Shown here piece by piece: positions 27,446-34,788 of a DNA stretch of 64,000 bases. The translations under genes were made by a program, and so were the position numbers. The number at the start of each line of letters is the position of its first letter. Position 1 is the first letter of the stretch. The notes under the pieces are model-generated. The model searched no databases and was not told where the DNA came from. It was given only the letters and a program-made list of their open reading frames with translations. Origin of the DNA: Bacillus sp. N13C7 (GTDB lineage Bacteria > Bacillota > Bacilli > Bacillales > Bacillaceae); contig NZ_JALAMO010000016.1 in the NCBI RefSeq assembly GCF_026790065.1, forward strand, positions 1 to 64,000, written 5' to 3'.

Positions 27446-27949
27446 ATGGAATTAAAACATTTACCGAAATATAAGCATATAACAGAGCACGCCGAGACGT
27501 ATGCCAATATAGACGCCGGCTCTCTTGAATTGTTTTTATCTCTTTTTGATATCTCTAAAAAAATGAATCATGTGATGGAGCATTACTTCGCAGGCCGCGG
27601 GCTGTCAGAAGGAAAATTCAAAATCCTGATGCTGCTCTTTGATGCCAAGGACCATACGTTAAGTCCGACAGAGCTTGCCAACCAATCCAACGTCACGAAA
27701 GCAACGATTACAGGCCTGCTGGACGGGCTGGCGAGGGACGGTTTTGTCAGCCGCAGGCACCACACAGAGGATAAACGAAAAATCAGCATTGAACTGACAA
27801 AGGAAGGCAAAGAACGGCTGGAGCAATTTCTGCCTGGCCATTTCAGCAAAATCTCCGCGGTGATGGAAAACTACAGCGATGAGGAAAAAGACATGTTCGT
27901 GAAGATGCTGGGTGATCTTTTTGAAAGGCTCAGCGTGTTTAAGGACTAA
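27446..27949 (+). CDS. yetL: MarR family flavonoid-responsive repressor YetL
   Basis: A 167-residue MarR-type regulator with a winged helix-turn-helix: LSPTELANQSNVTKATITGLLDGL, then the wing DGFVSRRHHTEDKRKISIELT. The C-terminal helices make the dimer. Known in B. subtilis to repress yetM and itself and to let go on binding flavonoids. The ATG at 27446 follows CAGGAG nine bases earlier; the open frame extends 30 codons further up without a site. Divergent from its target yetM. Confidence 0.93.
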   Translation: MELKHLPKYKHITEHAETYANIDAGSLELFLSLFDISKKMNHVMEHYFAGRGLSEGKFKILMLLFDAKDHTLSPTELANQSNVTKATITGLLDGLARDGFVSRRHHTEDKRKISIELTKEGKERLEQFLPGHFSKISAVMENYSDEEKDMFVKMLGDLFERLSVFKD

Positions 27950-28031
27950 AAAACCCATCTCACCAAATGCACAGGCGCCACACCTAACAAAATGACAGCC
28001 GCCCACCTTCACCTGCCTTGTTGTGTATGAA

Positions 28032-28063
28032 AAAAAGCGCCTATCCAAAGACAGGCGCTTTTT
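28032..28063. terminator. Bidirectional terminator between yetL and yetJ
   Basis: Stem AAAAAGCGCCT / AGGCGCTTTTT with flanking A and T runs. The 80 bases between yetL and this hairpin hold no reading frame; the yetK gene normally expected here by name order is absent. Confidence 0.88.
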
Positions 28064-28065
28064 CA

Positions 28066-28710
28066 TTAATCATCACTGCTCAAAATGCCAAAGAAGCGAA
28101 GCAGGTTGATGAACAAGTTGATAAAGTCAAGGTACAGCGATAATGCCATTACGGGGATTAAGTCTTCCGTAATGTGGCGGTGTTTGATTTGGTTTAAATC
28201 ATACAAAATGTAAAGAGAAAAGACGATGGTTCCGATCACGGAATACGCCATCATCGCCGCTGAGTTTAATGGGCTGAAAATGTTGAAAATACCCACCACC
28301 ATCAGCGCGAGCACCGCTACCAGCAGAAATGACCACAGGAAGGATAAATCCTTCTTCATTTTTGCGCCGATTGTGCCCAAAACAGCAAAAATGACAAATG
28401 TAGAGCCAAAAGCTTCAAGCACGACATAGGCGCCGGCGATGGAAGCATAGTGGCTGACGATCGGAAATAAGGTAATGCCGGAAACGAACGCGAATGTATA
28501 GACAAACGCATATCCGACCGCTTTTCTTCTGCGCATCCAGAAGGCCAGGATAATCATCGCCACTTCAAGAATAGAAAGCGGCAGCATCAAAGCGACAGGA
28601 ACAAATTGGCCGATAAAAAGGCCGACAGTCGCGATCAGCAATGTGAAGACAAAGACTGTCAAAATGCGTTGCATGATCGATTGCTTACTCTCGTGAACCG
28701 TAGCTTGCAT
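28066..28710 (-). CDS. yetJ: BI-1/TMBIM-family pH-sensitive calcium channel YetJ
   Basis: A 214-residue membrane protein with seven hydrophobic segments. Asp171 (LYDLNQI) and Asp195 (LYLDFINLF) fall exactly where the di-aspartyl pH sensor sits in the solved B. subtilis YetJ structure. It mediates pH-dependent Ca2+ leak across the cytoplasmic membrane. RBS GGGAGG before the ATG at 28710. It is a single gene; an AT-rich region with a TATAAT lies about 35 bases upstream. Confidence 0.95.
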   Translation of the reverse strand: MQATVHESKQSIMQRILTVFVFTLLIATVGLFIGQFVPVALMLPLSILEVAMIILAFWMRRRKAVGYAFVYTFAFVSGITLFPIVSHYASIAGAYVVLEAFGSTFVIFAVLGTIGAKMKKDLSFLWSFLLVAVLALMVVGIFNIFSPLNSAAMMAYSVIGTIVFSLYILYDLNQIKHRHITEDLIPVMALSLYLDFINLFINLLRFFGILSSDD

Positions 28711-28817
28711 GTCAAAAATCCTCCCAAAAAATGATCTTAAAGGTCTATTATATAAAAACTGGATGAAATATGTATATGTTTTAAGGAGAATTTAATGAAA
28801 ACAAACCCTTTACGCCC

Positions 28818-28985
28818 TCACTTCGTTTCTTTCCTTTTCAGCGAAAAACGGTGCTTTTCTATTTTCTCAATTTGGGTCACCTGAGAATCATGAACCGTAA
28901 TCTGAACGGTGCCGAAATCGAGCGTTTCCAGCGAGCTGATTATCTTTTCAATCACTTCAGGATCAATCGTTGATTTTGAAACCAA
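28818..28985 (-). CDS. yezD: Small protein YezD (DUF2292 family)
   Basis: A 55-residue reading frame starting at TTG 28985, four bases after GGGGGAAGG. It encodes a protein with IDPEVIEKIISSLETL and then FGTVQITVHDSQVTQIEKIEK, the pattern of the small DUF2292/YezD proteins (helix, then GxVxIxxHDxxVxQIExxEK). The C terminus is basic. Function unknown; relatives in other bacteria are often near sulfur or redox genes, which is family knowledge. A PerR/Fur-like palindrome lies 44 bases upstream. Confidence 0.8.
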   Translation of the reverse strand: MVSKSTIDPEVIEKIISSLETLDFGTVQITVHDSQVTQIEKIEKHRFSLKRKETK

Positions 28986-29028
28986 TAGACCTTCCCCCTG
29001 TTCGAATATGTTTTAATTCACAGTATTC

Positions 29029-29043
29029 TTATAAGAATTATAA
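29029..29043. promoter_or_regulatory. PerR-like 7-1-7 box upstream of yezD
   Basis: TTATAAGAATTATAA differs from the PerR box TTATAATnATTATAA at one position. It lies 44 bases before the yezD start codon in an AT-rich promoter region, where -10-like sequences also occur, so a chance match is possible. Confidence 0.5.
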
Positions 29044-29090
29044 TATTATGTTTTTTTTGATAAATCAATGGTGATTTCTGTTTGAATGAA

Positions 29091-29129
29091 AAAGGCATAT
29101 GATCATCCGACGCCGGACAATCATATGCC
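29091..29129 (-). terminator. Terminator of the RsbR-like gene
   Basis: Stem GGCATATGAT / ATCATATGCC with an inner CCG/CGG pairing and a T run on the minus strand, 13 bases after the stop. Confidence 0.85.
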
Positions 29130-29141
29130 TCATTGAACTTT

Positions 29142-30014
29142 CTATTTGTTTTCTTCCAATTCCTCAACAATACAGCGGACACCCATGTTTTCTAATGCCT
29201 GCTTCAGCGTGCCGTACGTTTCATATTCACTGAAATCAAGCCCCAATTGAATTGATGTTTGTGCCACATCTGGACGAATCCCTGAAAAGACAGCTTTGAC
29301 ACCCAGTAAGAAAAGCGTTTTAGACAGGTTGTACAGTTGCTGCGCCACCATGGTATCCACAATCGGAACACCCGAAAGATCAACGACAAGGCTTGTAATT
29401 TTTCTCTCGACACAGCGGACTGGCACTGTTTCTAAAATGATCTGGGCCCGTTTTGTATCAATGGAACCGATAAGCGGCAATATCCCGATTCCATCAGCAA
29501 TGGAAATCACAGGGCAGCCCAGCTCAGAAATCAGTTCCTGCTGAGATGTGAGCCTCATCAGCATAAATTTTTGGTACTGCTCAGAAAACTCAATAATCAG
29601 CTTATCGAACGACTGATTCACTATGCGGTTCCATCGGTCGGCATCATCATTGGTGACGATATCTTGATGCTCTTTGATAAACGCAACGACAGCATCCCAG
29701 AATGAGATTCTAGAGTTTGATATGGCTTCTACAACCTCATGAACCTGAACATCTTGCTCAACCCTGTTTTTCGCAACGCTTTGCGCCCATTTTGCCATAT
29801 GTTCTTGAAACTCGGTTTGATCCTCCAGAAATGCGCTTGCGATTGTTATATTGGTAAACGTATGCTGCTCGGTTAAGAGCTTTTTCGTTTCTTCACTTAA
29901 ATGGCTGGCGGAATATAGCTCTCCTTTCAGCTGACATCGCAAGCTGAACCATTTCTCAGTAATATCCGCAGTGTGGTCTATGATATATTGATATAATAAT
30001 TGATCGATATTCAC
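29142..30014 (-). CDS. RsbR-family stressosome co-antagonist with C-terminal STAS domain
   Basis: A 290-residue protein. The N-terminal 150 residues are helical and variable, like the non-heme globin domain of RsbR sensors. The C-terminal STAS domain contains VDLSGVPIVDTMVAQQL and SGIRPDVAQTSIQLG. Thr221 (VDTMVA) and Thr253 (VAQTS) align with the two threonines that RsbT phosphorylates in RsbR proteins. It is therefore likely to join the stressosome and feed sigma-B. I cannot match it to one of the named B. subtilis paralogues by position. The start is GTG at 30014 after AAGGAGACAG. Confidence 0.85.
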   Translation of the reverse strand: MNIDQLLYQYIIDHTADITEKWFSLRCQLKGELYSASHLSEETKKLLTEQHTFTNITIASAFLEDQTEFQEHMAKWAQSVAKNRVEQDVQVHEVVEAISNSRISFWDAVVAFIKEHQDIVTNDDADRWNRIVNQSFDKLIIEFSEQYQKFMLMRLTSQQELISELGCPVISIADGIGILPLIGSIDTKRAQIILETVPVRCVERKITSLVVDLSGVPIVDTMVAQQLYNLSKTLFLLGVKAVFSGIRPDVAQTSIQLGLDFSEYETYGTLKQALENMGVRCIVEELEENK

Positions 30015-30048
30015 GGTCTGTCTCCTTTTTCATAATAGAAGCTCTTTC

Positions 30049-30077
30049 ATTATAAAATGATAAATCGGAATTGTGAA
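30049..30077 (-). promoter_or_regulatory. SigA promoter of the RsbR-like gene
   Basis: Minus strand TTCACA, 17 bases, TATAAT, 35 bases before the GTG start. Confidence 0.65.
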
Positions 30078-30145
30078 TGGGACTAGTGAAAAATCAAATG
30101 ATTCTGCATTCTGAACACATTCCAATTTCAACCATAGGCGAATAC

Positions 30146-30173
30146 ACCAATAAATGCCCGCATGCATAGACTG
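30146..30173 (+). promoter_or_regulatory. Possible SigK promoter of the glycine-rich repeat gene
   Basis: ACC, 16 bases, CATAGACTG. The geometry is the same as the putative yfnH promoter and near the SigK consensus, with one mismatch at the end of the -10. It would give a leader of about 35 bases. Confidence 0.4.
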
Positions 30174-30210
30174 CAAATGTACAGTTTACAATGAGAAAGG
30201 ACGTTATCAC

Positions 30211-30837
30211 ATGTATTATGTTGATCCTTATATGTTTGCCGGGCATTTTTATGATCCTTGGCCTGCTTTTGAATATGAATACCGCTATCCAAATGGTTAC
30301 CCATGGTCGGGCATCGGCGGCGGGGCTGTGCCTGGTACTGGCGGCGGATCCGGCCCTGGCATCGGCGGCGGGGCCGGCCCTGGCATTGGCAGCGGGGCTG
30401 TGCCTGGCTTCGGCGGCGGGTCCGGCCCTGGTATTGGCAGCGGGGCTGTACCTGGCTTCGGCGGCGGGTCCGGCCCTGGTATTGGCGGCGGGGCTGTGCC
30501 TGGCTTCGGCGGCGGGGCCGGCCCTGGTATTGGCGGCGGGGCTGTGCCTGGCTTTGGCGGTGCGCCACAGGGCCCCCCGCCTTCCCAAATACCAGCGAAG
30601 CCACAAAAGCCGCAGGGTGCTCAAGGAGCTGCTTTTTTAGTTGAACCCATCACCATTCGGCCTTGCCTCTTCCGGTTTACCTATGTTTGGTTAACCAACG
30701 GCCGCTCATTTTGGTTCTTCCCGATCATTCTTGGCAGAAGATCCGTCGGCGGCTTTTATTGGGATTCTTCACGGCGCCGCTGGGTTTATTTCGCCTTAGA
30801 CACAAATCTGATAGATGTTGTGAGCTGCTCGTATTAA
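30211..30837 (+). CDS. Glycine-rich tandem-repeat protein, possible spore surface protein
   Basis: A 208-residue protein I do not recognise. Residues 1-32 are rich in Tyr, Phe and Pro (MYYVDPYMFAGHFYDPW). Residues about 35-120 are a 16-residue repeat, GGGSGPGIGSGAVPGF with variants, about four to five copies. The C-terminal 65 residues form a compact domain rich in aromatics and Arg (RPCLFRFTYVWLTNGR, YWDSSRRRWVYF, ending CSY). No signal peptide. The ATG at 30211 follows AAAGGA; the open frame begins 19 codons earlier without a site. Composition and a possible SigK promoter suggest a spore coat or crust role, which is inference. Confidence 0.75.
   Translation: MYYVDPYMFAGHFYDPWPAFEYEYRYPNGYPWSGIGGGAVPGTGGGSGPGIGGGAGPGIGSGAVPGFGGGSGPGIGSGAVPGFGGGSGPGIGGGAVPGFGGGAGPGIGGGAVPGFGGAPQGPPPSQIPAKPQKPQGAQGAAFLVEPITIRPCLFRFTYVWLTNGRSFWFFPIILGRRSVGGFYWDSSRRRWVYFALDTNLIDVVSCSY
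30313..30567 (+). repeat. 48-bp GC-rich tandem repeat within the glycine-rich gene
   Basis: About five imperfect copies of a 48-base unit coding for 16 residues, each made of two related 24-base halves. It is far richer in G and C than the surrounding DNA. All forward frames stay open through it, which is a by-product of the repeat. Likely to vary in copy number between strains. Confidence 0.88.
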
Positions 30838-30842
30838 TCGAC

Positions 30843-30872
30843 AATCAGCCGGGTTTTCCGGCTGATTTTTTT
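30843..30872 (+). terminator. Terminator of the glycine-rich gene
   Basis: Stem AATCAGCCGG / CCGGCTGATT with a GTTTT loop and a T run, five bases after the stop. Confidence 0.9.
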
Positions 30873-30919
30873 ATGTTACTTCAGCCGTAAACAGGTTATA
30901 GTATCATTAAGGTTTTCCT

Positions 30920-31282
30920 ATGATCAAACAAATTGGCACTGTCGCTGTCTATGTTGAGGATCAACAGAAAGCGAAGCAATTTTGGGCGGAGAAGGTTGGC
31001 TTTGATATTGCGGCAGACCACCCGATGGGGCCTGAGGCAAGCTGGCTGGAGGTTGCACCAAAAGGAGCCCAGACCCGTTTAGTGATTTACCCGAAAGCCA
31101 TGATGAAAGGCTCTGAACAAATGAAGGCTTCTATCGTGTTTGAATGTGAAGACATTTTTGGTACATACGAGAAAATGAAAGCAAACGGTGTAGAATTTCT
31201 CGGAGAGCCCAATCAAATGGAGTGGGGCACCTTCGTTCAATTTAAGGACGAAGACGGCAATGTGTTTTTATTGAAAGAATAA
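30920..31282 (+). CDS. yetH: Glyoxalase/VOC-family protein YetH
   Basis: A 120-residue vicinal-oxygen-chelate protein with two beta-alpha-beta-beta-beta halves: IKQIGTVAVYVEDQQKAKQFWAEKVGF at the start and FVQFKDEDGNVFLLKE at the end. The family includes glyoxalases, dioxygenases and antibiotic-resistance proteins; the metal ligands are not clear enough to choose. Ribosome site AAGG is weak. It precedes hmoA by 93 bases but hmoA has its own promoter. Confidence 0.88.
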   Translation: MIKQIGTVAVYVEDQQKAKQFWAEKVGFDIAADHPMGPEASWLEVAPKGAQTRLVIYPKAMMKGSEQMKASIVFECEDIFGTYEKMKANGVEFLGEPNQMEWGTFVQFKDEDGNVFLLKE

Positions 31283-31314
31283 CGATGCGGCGGCTATGCC
31301 GCCATGCGCTTTCT

Positions 31315-31344
31315 TTGACATTGAGAATGAATTTCATTTACAAT
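31315..31344 (+). promoter_or_regulatory. hmoA promoter with embedded Fur box
   Basis: TTGACA (31315-31320), 18 bases, TACAAT (31339-31344). The spacer holds TGAGAATGAATTTCA (31322-31336), a 7-1-7 match to the Fur box TGATAATnATTATCA. A second half-site, ATGAGAATGATT, follows at about 31352. Iron-bound Fur would block RNA polymerase, so hmoA should rise on iron starvation. Confidence 0.75.
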
Positions 31345-31375
31345 CATAATATATGAGAATGATTGGAGAGAGACG

Positions 31376-31699
31376 ATGTTTGTTCAATTGAGAAAAATGA
31401 CGGTAAAAGAAGGCCATGCAGATCAAGTCATAGAACGTTTCAGCGCTGAAGGAATCATTGAAAAACAAGAAGGCTTAATTGATGTAACAGTGCTTGAGAA
31501 AAACGTCCGCCGCGGTGATGAGGAAGTTGTTGTCATGATTCGCTGGGAATCTGAGGATCACTGGAAGCAATGGGAAAAGAGCGATGCGCATATCGCCGGC
31601 CATAAAGCGAACAAGGGGAAACCAAAGCCTGACTATCTAATCAGCACTGAAGTGAGCATGTACCACGTAAGAGCTGTTAAACAAGGAACTCACGAATAA
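31376..31699 (+). CDS. hmoA: Heme-degrading monooxygenase HmoA (YetG)
   Basis: A 107-residue antibiotic-biosynthesis-monooxygenase-type protein, the IsdG-like heme oxygenase of B. subtilis. It has the dimeric ferredoxin-like fold pattern (FVQLRKMTVKEGHADQVIERF) and the conserved RWESEDHWKQWEKSDAH stretch near the heme pocket. It opens heme to release iron. Start ATG at 31376 follows GGAGAGAG. The Fur-type promoter agrees with iron acquisition. Confidence 0.92.
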   Translation: MFVQLRKMTVKEGHADQVIERFSAEGIIEKQEGLIDVTVLEKNVRRGDEEVVVMIRWESEDHWKQWEKSDAHIAGHKANKGKPKPDYLISTEVSMYHVRAVKQGTHE

Positions 31700-31701
31700 T
31701 A

Positions 31702-31736
31702 AAAAGAGCTTGCACCTGCTGCAAGCTCTTTTTTGG
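31702..31736. terminator. Bidirectional terminator between hmoA and yetF
   Basis: Stem AAAAGAGCTTGCA / TGCAAGCTCTTTT with flanking A and T runs between convergent genes. Confidence 0.9.
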
Positions 31737-31737
31737 G

Positions 31738-32433
31738 TCAAGATGAACTGCTTTCTTCATATGTGACGACATAAAGCGGCTGGTTGGCATGCCATTCCGC
31801 GTATAAGATATCCTCAGCCTTTTCAACTCCGTGCTTTTGCAGCGATTGCTTTAGCCATTGTTCATCCACGCCCGCCTCCACCAGGTTGTCAAACACAATC
31901 TCCCCATCAAGAATTAACGTAATCGGCAAAGATACGTCCTTAGGCGGAAGGTTCATATCTTTTCTGGTCGGTTTGCCAAAATCAGCCTTCGGGAGCACAC
32001 TGATCATCCCGTTTGTTTCCAAAATCGCATATTCCACTTCCTGAATCGAAAAACAGCCGGCTTGCCTCAGGAGGCTTTGCAGCTGATTAATATCGAGCTT
32101 ATTTTTCTTCAGCATCTTGTATTTCAGCTTTCCTTTATGAATCACTATATTCGGTTCGCCTTCCAGAAATTTTCTGGTTCCTTTGAGTTTTTGTGTGATT
32201 AATTCAATCAAAAAAATAAGAAGGCCCCATAAAAGAGAAGAAAAAATAATTTCTTTTATCTTGATTTCATGATCATAGACGGCGTTTCCGACCAGTTCTC
32301 CTAAAATTAAAGCAGAAATAAAGTCGAACGGCGTAATTTGAGAGAATTGCGTTTTCCCCAGAAATTTTAAAATGATAAATAAAATGCCAAGACCGCAAAC
32401 TAATTCTATTGCTACATTCAGATAATCTTCCAC
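31738..32433 (-). CDS. yetF: DUF421-family membrane protein YetF
   Basis: A 231-residue protein with three N-terminal hydrophobic segments (about 7-24, 36-55, 65-82). A cytosolic domain follows with the DUF421 hallmarks FDFISALILGELVGNAV, LEGEPNIVIHKGKL and LILDGEIVFDNL. Related B. subtilis proteins (YdfS, YkjA, YrbG, YdfR) are linked to spore or membrane functions, but the activity is not established. GTG start at 32433 after TAGGTG. Single gene, between hmoA and the lpl operon. Confidence 0.9.
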   Translation of the reverse strand: MEDYLNVAIELVCGLGILFIILKFLGKTQFSQITPFDFISALILGELVGNAVYDHEIKIKEIIFSSLLWGLLIFLIELITQKLKGTRKFLEGEPNIVIHKGKLKYKMLKKNKLDINQLQSLLRQAGCFSIQEVEYAILETNGMISVLPKADFGKPTRKDMNLPPKDVSLPITLILDGEIVFDNLVEAGVDEQWLKQSLQKHGVEKAEDILYAEWHANQPLYVVTYEESSSS

Positions 32434-32510
32434 GTTGATAGCACCTACTTCTTAAAAGCTACTATCATTATGGTCAACTGCACTCTTTCTAAACCGGAAC
32501 TTCAGATTTC

Positions 32511-32540
32511 GAAAAAAAAGCGGCCCATCGGCTTTCTTTT
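32511..32540 (-). terminator. Probable terminator of lplABCD
   Basis: A short GC hairpin (AAGCC...GGCCGCTT region) followed by eight T residues on the minus strand, directly after the lplD stop. The stem is imperfect. Confidence 0.55.
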
Positions 32541-33880
32541 TACATCGTTTGGTGCTTTGCCAGCATGTCATGAAATAGCTGCGCTGCATCACTGGGGTCA
32601 ATCGTGACAAGCGGATCATTGAGGAAGGCCTGTAACGCAAGGCGGCGATCCTTTGTTAAAGCGGCCTCCGCCACTGCCTCCTGATTGGATACGTGCCTGG
32701 CCGCCAGCATTTCCACACCCTTCGGCAGCGCTCCGGAACAAATCGGCTGAACACGGTTCCGTGTGATGAATGCGTTTGTTTCGACAATGGCCTGTAAAGG
32801 TAGGTTCGAGACTTGCCCTTGATTCGGCATATTGAGATTCGTGACGAGTTCACCCAATCCGAGGAGAGCCGCTATGATGTTCACGCCTTCTTCTCCCGAG
32901 GCTTTCCCGGCAGCGCCCTGTTTTTGTACAATTAATCGTTCTGTTTCTTTTCGTTTCTCATCTCTGTCTTGTTTTCTGAAAGATATAGGTGTGAGATGAA
33001 ATTTCCATGCTTCAGGCTGTTTGAGGTATGGACCGGGAAGAAACTCTGCCAGATGCCTGTCACCCGCAGCAGGGATGGCGCCATACGTTTCAAATAAATC
33101 AAATGCAACACGGTGTGCCGAACGAAAGACGCTGTCCCTCCAGCTCTCGCCCTCCAGCTCATATCCCGATTCCCCATAATGTGCGCTGAATTCATGGAAT
33201 ATAGGCAGCAGGTCAATATGGCGGTAAGAGGCTTCTGTGATCCATGTAAAATGGTTAATGCCAAGTACATTGACGCGGATCTCTTCGCGCCGCAGCACCT
33301 CCACGCCAAGCCTTTCTGTGACCATTTCCGCCAGCAGCTTTTGCGTCCCGAATACTTCGTGGCAGCAGCCAATCGCTTTGATGCCGGGAAAGACTTTATA
33401 GAGGACTCTTGTACAGACAGACATTGGATTTGTATAATTAATCACCCATGATTCGGGTGCATAGTCTCTTATTGCCCGGGCAATTTCCGCAAACAGCTGG
33501 GCTGCTCTTAAGCCTCTGATGATTCCGCCCGGCCCGACAGTATCACCCACAGATTGATAAATGCCGCAGCGCTCAGGGAGATGGACATCGATTTCCATAT
33601 CCTCCAGTGAACCCGGCAAAATCGAAATAATGACGATATCCGCGCCCGATAACGCCTTTTTCAAAGTAGAAACCGCTTCGTACCTCCATCTGCCGTCTCC
33701 GCTGTGATTGCCGATCACTTCATTTTTCTGAGCCGCTTCAAAATCAAGATCATAGAGCGCCACCGTGCCTGACATCCGTTCATCGACCGACAGATCACTC
33801 ATCAGGCTTCTGGCCCAGCCTTGGGATCCCCCGCCGATATAGGCAATTTTAATGTGATCTAACGTACCGATATGAAACAC
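32540..33880 (-). CDS. lplD: GH4 alpha-galacturonidase LplD
   Basis: A 446-residue NAD+ and Mn2+ dependent glycosidase of family 4. IAYIGGGSQGW (13-22) binds NAD+; GCCHEVFG and INHFTW hold the Cys and His ligands of the metal; YTNPMSVCTRVL is the substrate loop. In B. subtilis LplD releases galacturonate from alpha-galacturonides left by pectin breakdown, working after the lyases and GH105. A GTG start at 33880, eight bases behind the lplC stop, gives the usual length; the open frame runs 72 codons further into lplC. Last gene of lplABCD. Confidence 0.93.
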   Translation of the reverse strand: MFHIGTLDHIKIAYIGGGSQGWARSLMSDLSVDERMSGTVALYDLDFEAAQKNEVIGNHSGDGRWRYEAVSTLKKALSGADIVIISILPGSLEDMEIDVHLPERCGIYQSVGDTVGPGGIIRGLRAAQLFAEIARAIRDYAPESWVINYTNPMSVCTRVLYKVFPGIKAIGCCHEVFGTQKLLAEMVTERLGVEVLRREEIRVNVLGINHFTWITEASYRHIDLLPIFHEFSAHYGESGYELEGESWRDSVFRSAHRVAFDLFETYGAIPAAGDRHLAEFLPGPYLKQPEAWKFHLTPISFRKQDRDEKRKETERLIVQKQGAAGKASGEEGVNIIAALLGLGELVTNLNMPNQGQVSNLPLQAIVETNAFITRNRVQPICSGALPKGVEMLAARHVSNQEAVAEAALTKDRRLALQAFLNDPLVTIDPSDAAQLFHDMLAKHQTM

Positions 33881-33888
33881 TCCCTTTC

Positions 33889-34776
33889 TCAGCCTTTTAC
33901 CGAACCGATCAGCATCCCCTTCGCAAAGTGTTTTTGTAAAAATGGATAGACAGCCAAAATTGGAAGCGTCGCAATGACAATGACAGCGAGTTTTATTCCC
34001 TGCTCCGGCGGAACGGTATTTTGCATTGTATCGCCATTGGTCGCCGTTAAATCCGATAAGATTGTGACTTGGCGAAGCACCATTTGCAGCGGCCATTTTG
34101 CGCTGTCATTGATATATAAGAGGGCGTGGAAGAAATCATTCCAAATCCCGACCGCATAAAACAGCGCAAAGGTCGCAATGACCGGCTTTGAAAGCGGCAG
34201 GGCGATCCGCCAGAAAACCCCGATTTCGGAACAGCCGTCAATCTTTGCTGATTCCTCCAGCTCGCGCGGCAGCTGCTGAAAGAAGTTTTTGATAATAATT
34301 AGATTGAACGGATTGATCGCCATTGGCAGAATCAATGCCCAATACGTATCCAAAAGGCCAAGTGATTTCACGACAAGATACGTCGGAATCATGCCGCCGG
34401 AAAACAGCATGGAGAAAATCACCAGGTTCAACAGCAAATTCCGTCCCTTCACATGCCGCTTCGCCAGCGGGTAAGCCATCGTGAAGGTAAAAAACAGCTG
34501 CACAGCCGTCCCGACCACGGTGATGAAAATAGATACGCCCATGCTTCGGATGAATGTCGGTGTCGAAAACACGTACTTGTAAGCATCGAGTGTAAAGGTT
34601 TCCGGGATTATAAAGAAGCTGCGCTGGGCGAGCTCCGCTTCTGTTGCAAAAGAACCTGCAATAATGTACAAAAAAGGCAAAATGGTAATCGCGCCAACGC
34701 CGCCGAGAAACAGAATGTTGCAGACGTCAAACACCCGTCCGGCTTTTGTGTTGTGCATCGTGTGAATTTCAGCCAT
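33889..34776 (-). CDS. lplC: Carbohydrate ABC importer permease LplC
   Basis: A 295-residue MalG-type permease with six hydrophobic segments and the EAA loop EESAKIDGCSEIGVFWRIALPL, which contacts the ATPase. The operon has no ATPase gene; the shared ATPase MsmX (elsewhere in the chromosome) is known to serve such systems in B. subtilis. Paired with LplB and the binding protein LplA for import of oligogalacturonide-type sugars. ATG at 34776 after GGAGGGAGAG. Confidence 0.92.
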   Translation of the reverse strand: MAEIHTMHNTKAGRVFDVCNILFLGGVGAITILPFLYIIAGSFATEAELAQRSFFIIPETFTLDAYKYVFSTPTFIRSMGVSIFITVVGTAVQLFFTFTMAYPLAKRHVKGRNLLLNLVIFSMLFSGGMIPTYLVVKSLGLLDTYWALILPMAINPFNLIIIKNFFQQLPRELEESAKIDGCSEIGVFWRIALPLSKPVIATFALFYAVGIWNDFFHALLYINDSAKWPLQMVLRQVTILSDLTATNGDTMQNTVPPEQGIKLAVIVIATLPILAVYPFLQKHFAKGMLIGSVKG

Positions 34777-34788
34777 ACTCTCCCTCCT

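Noticed and set aside
30313-30567. CRISPR-like array of direct repeats
   Set aside because: The repeats are contiguous coding units without unique spacers and no cas genes are present.
30094-30644. Long open frames on both strands and in all forward frames over the glycine-rich gene
   Set aside because: They arise from the GC-rich 48-base periodicity. Only the 30211-30837 frame has a ribosome site, sensible ends and a non-repetitive C-terminal domain.
31287-31305. GGCGGC/GCCGCC hairpin after yetH
   Set aside because: Possible weak terminator, but there is no proper T run and it abuts the hmoA promoter; not called.
33881-34096. N-terminal extension of lplD
   Set aside because: The extra 72 codons lie inside lplC and have no start signal. 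GTG 33880 gives the known 446-residue length.
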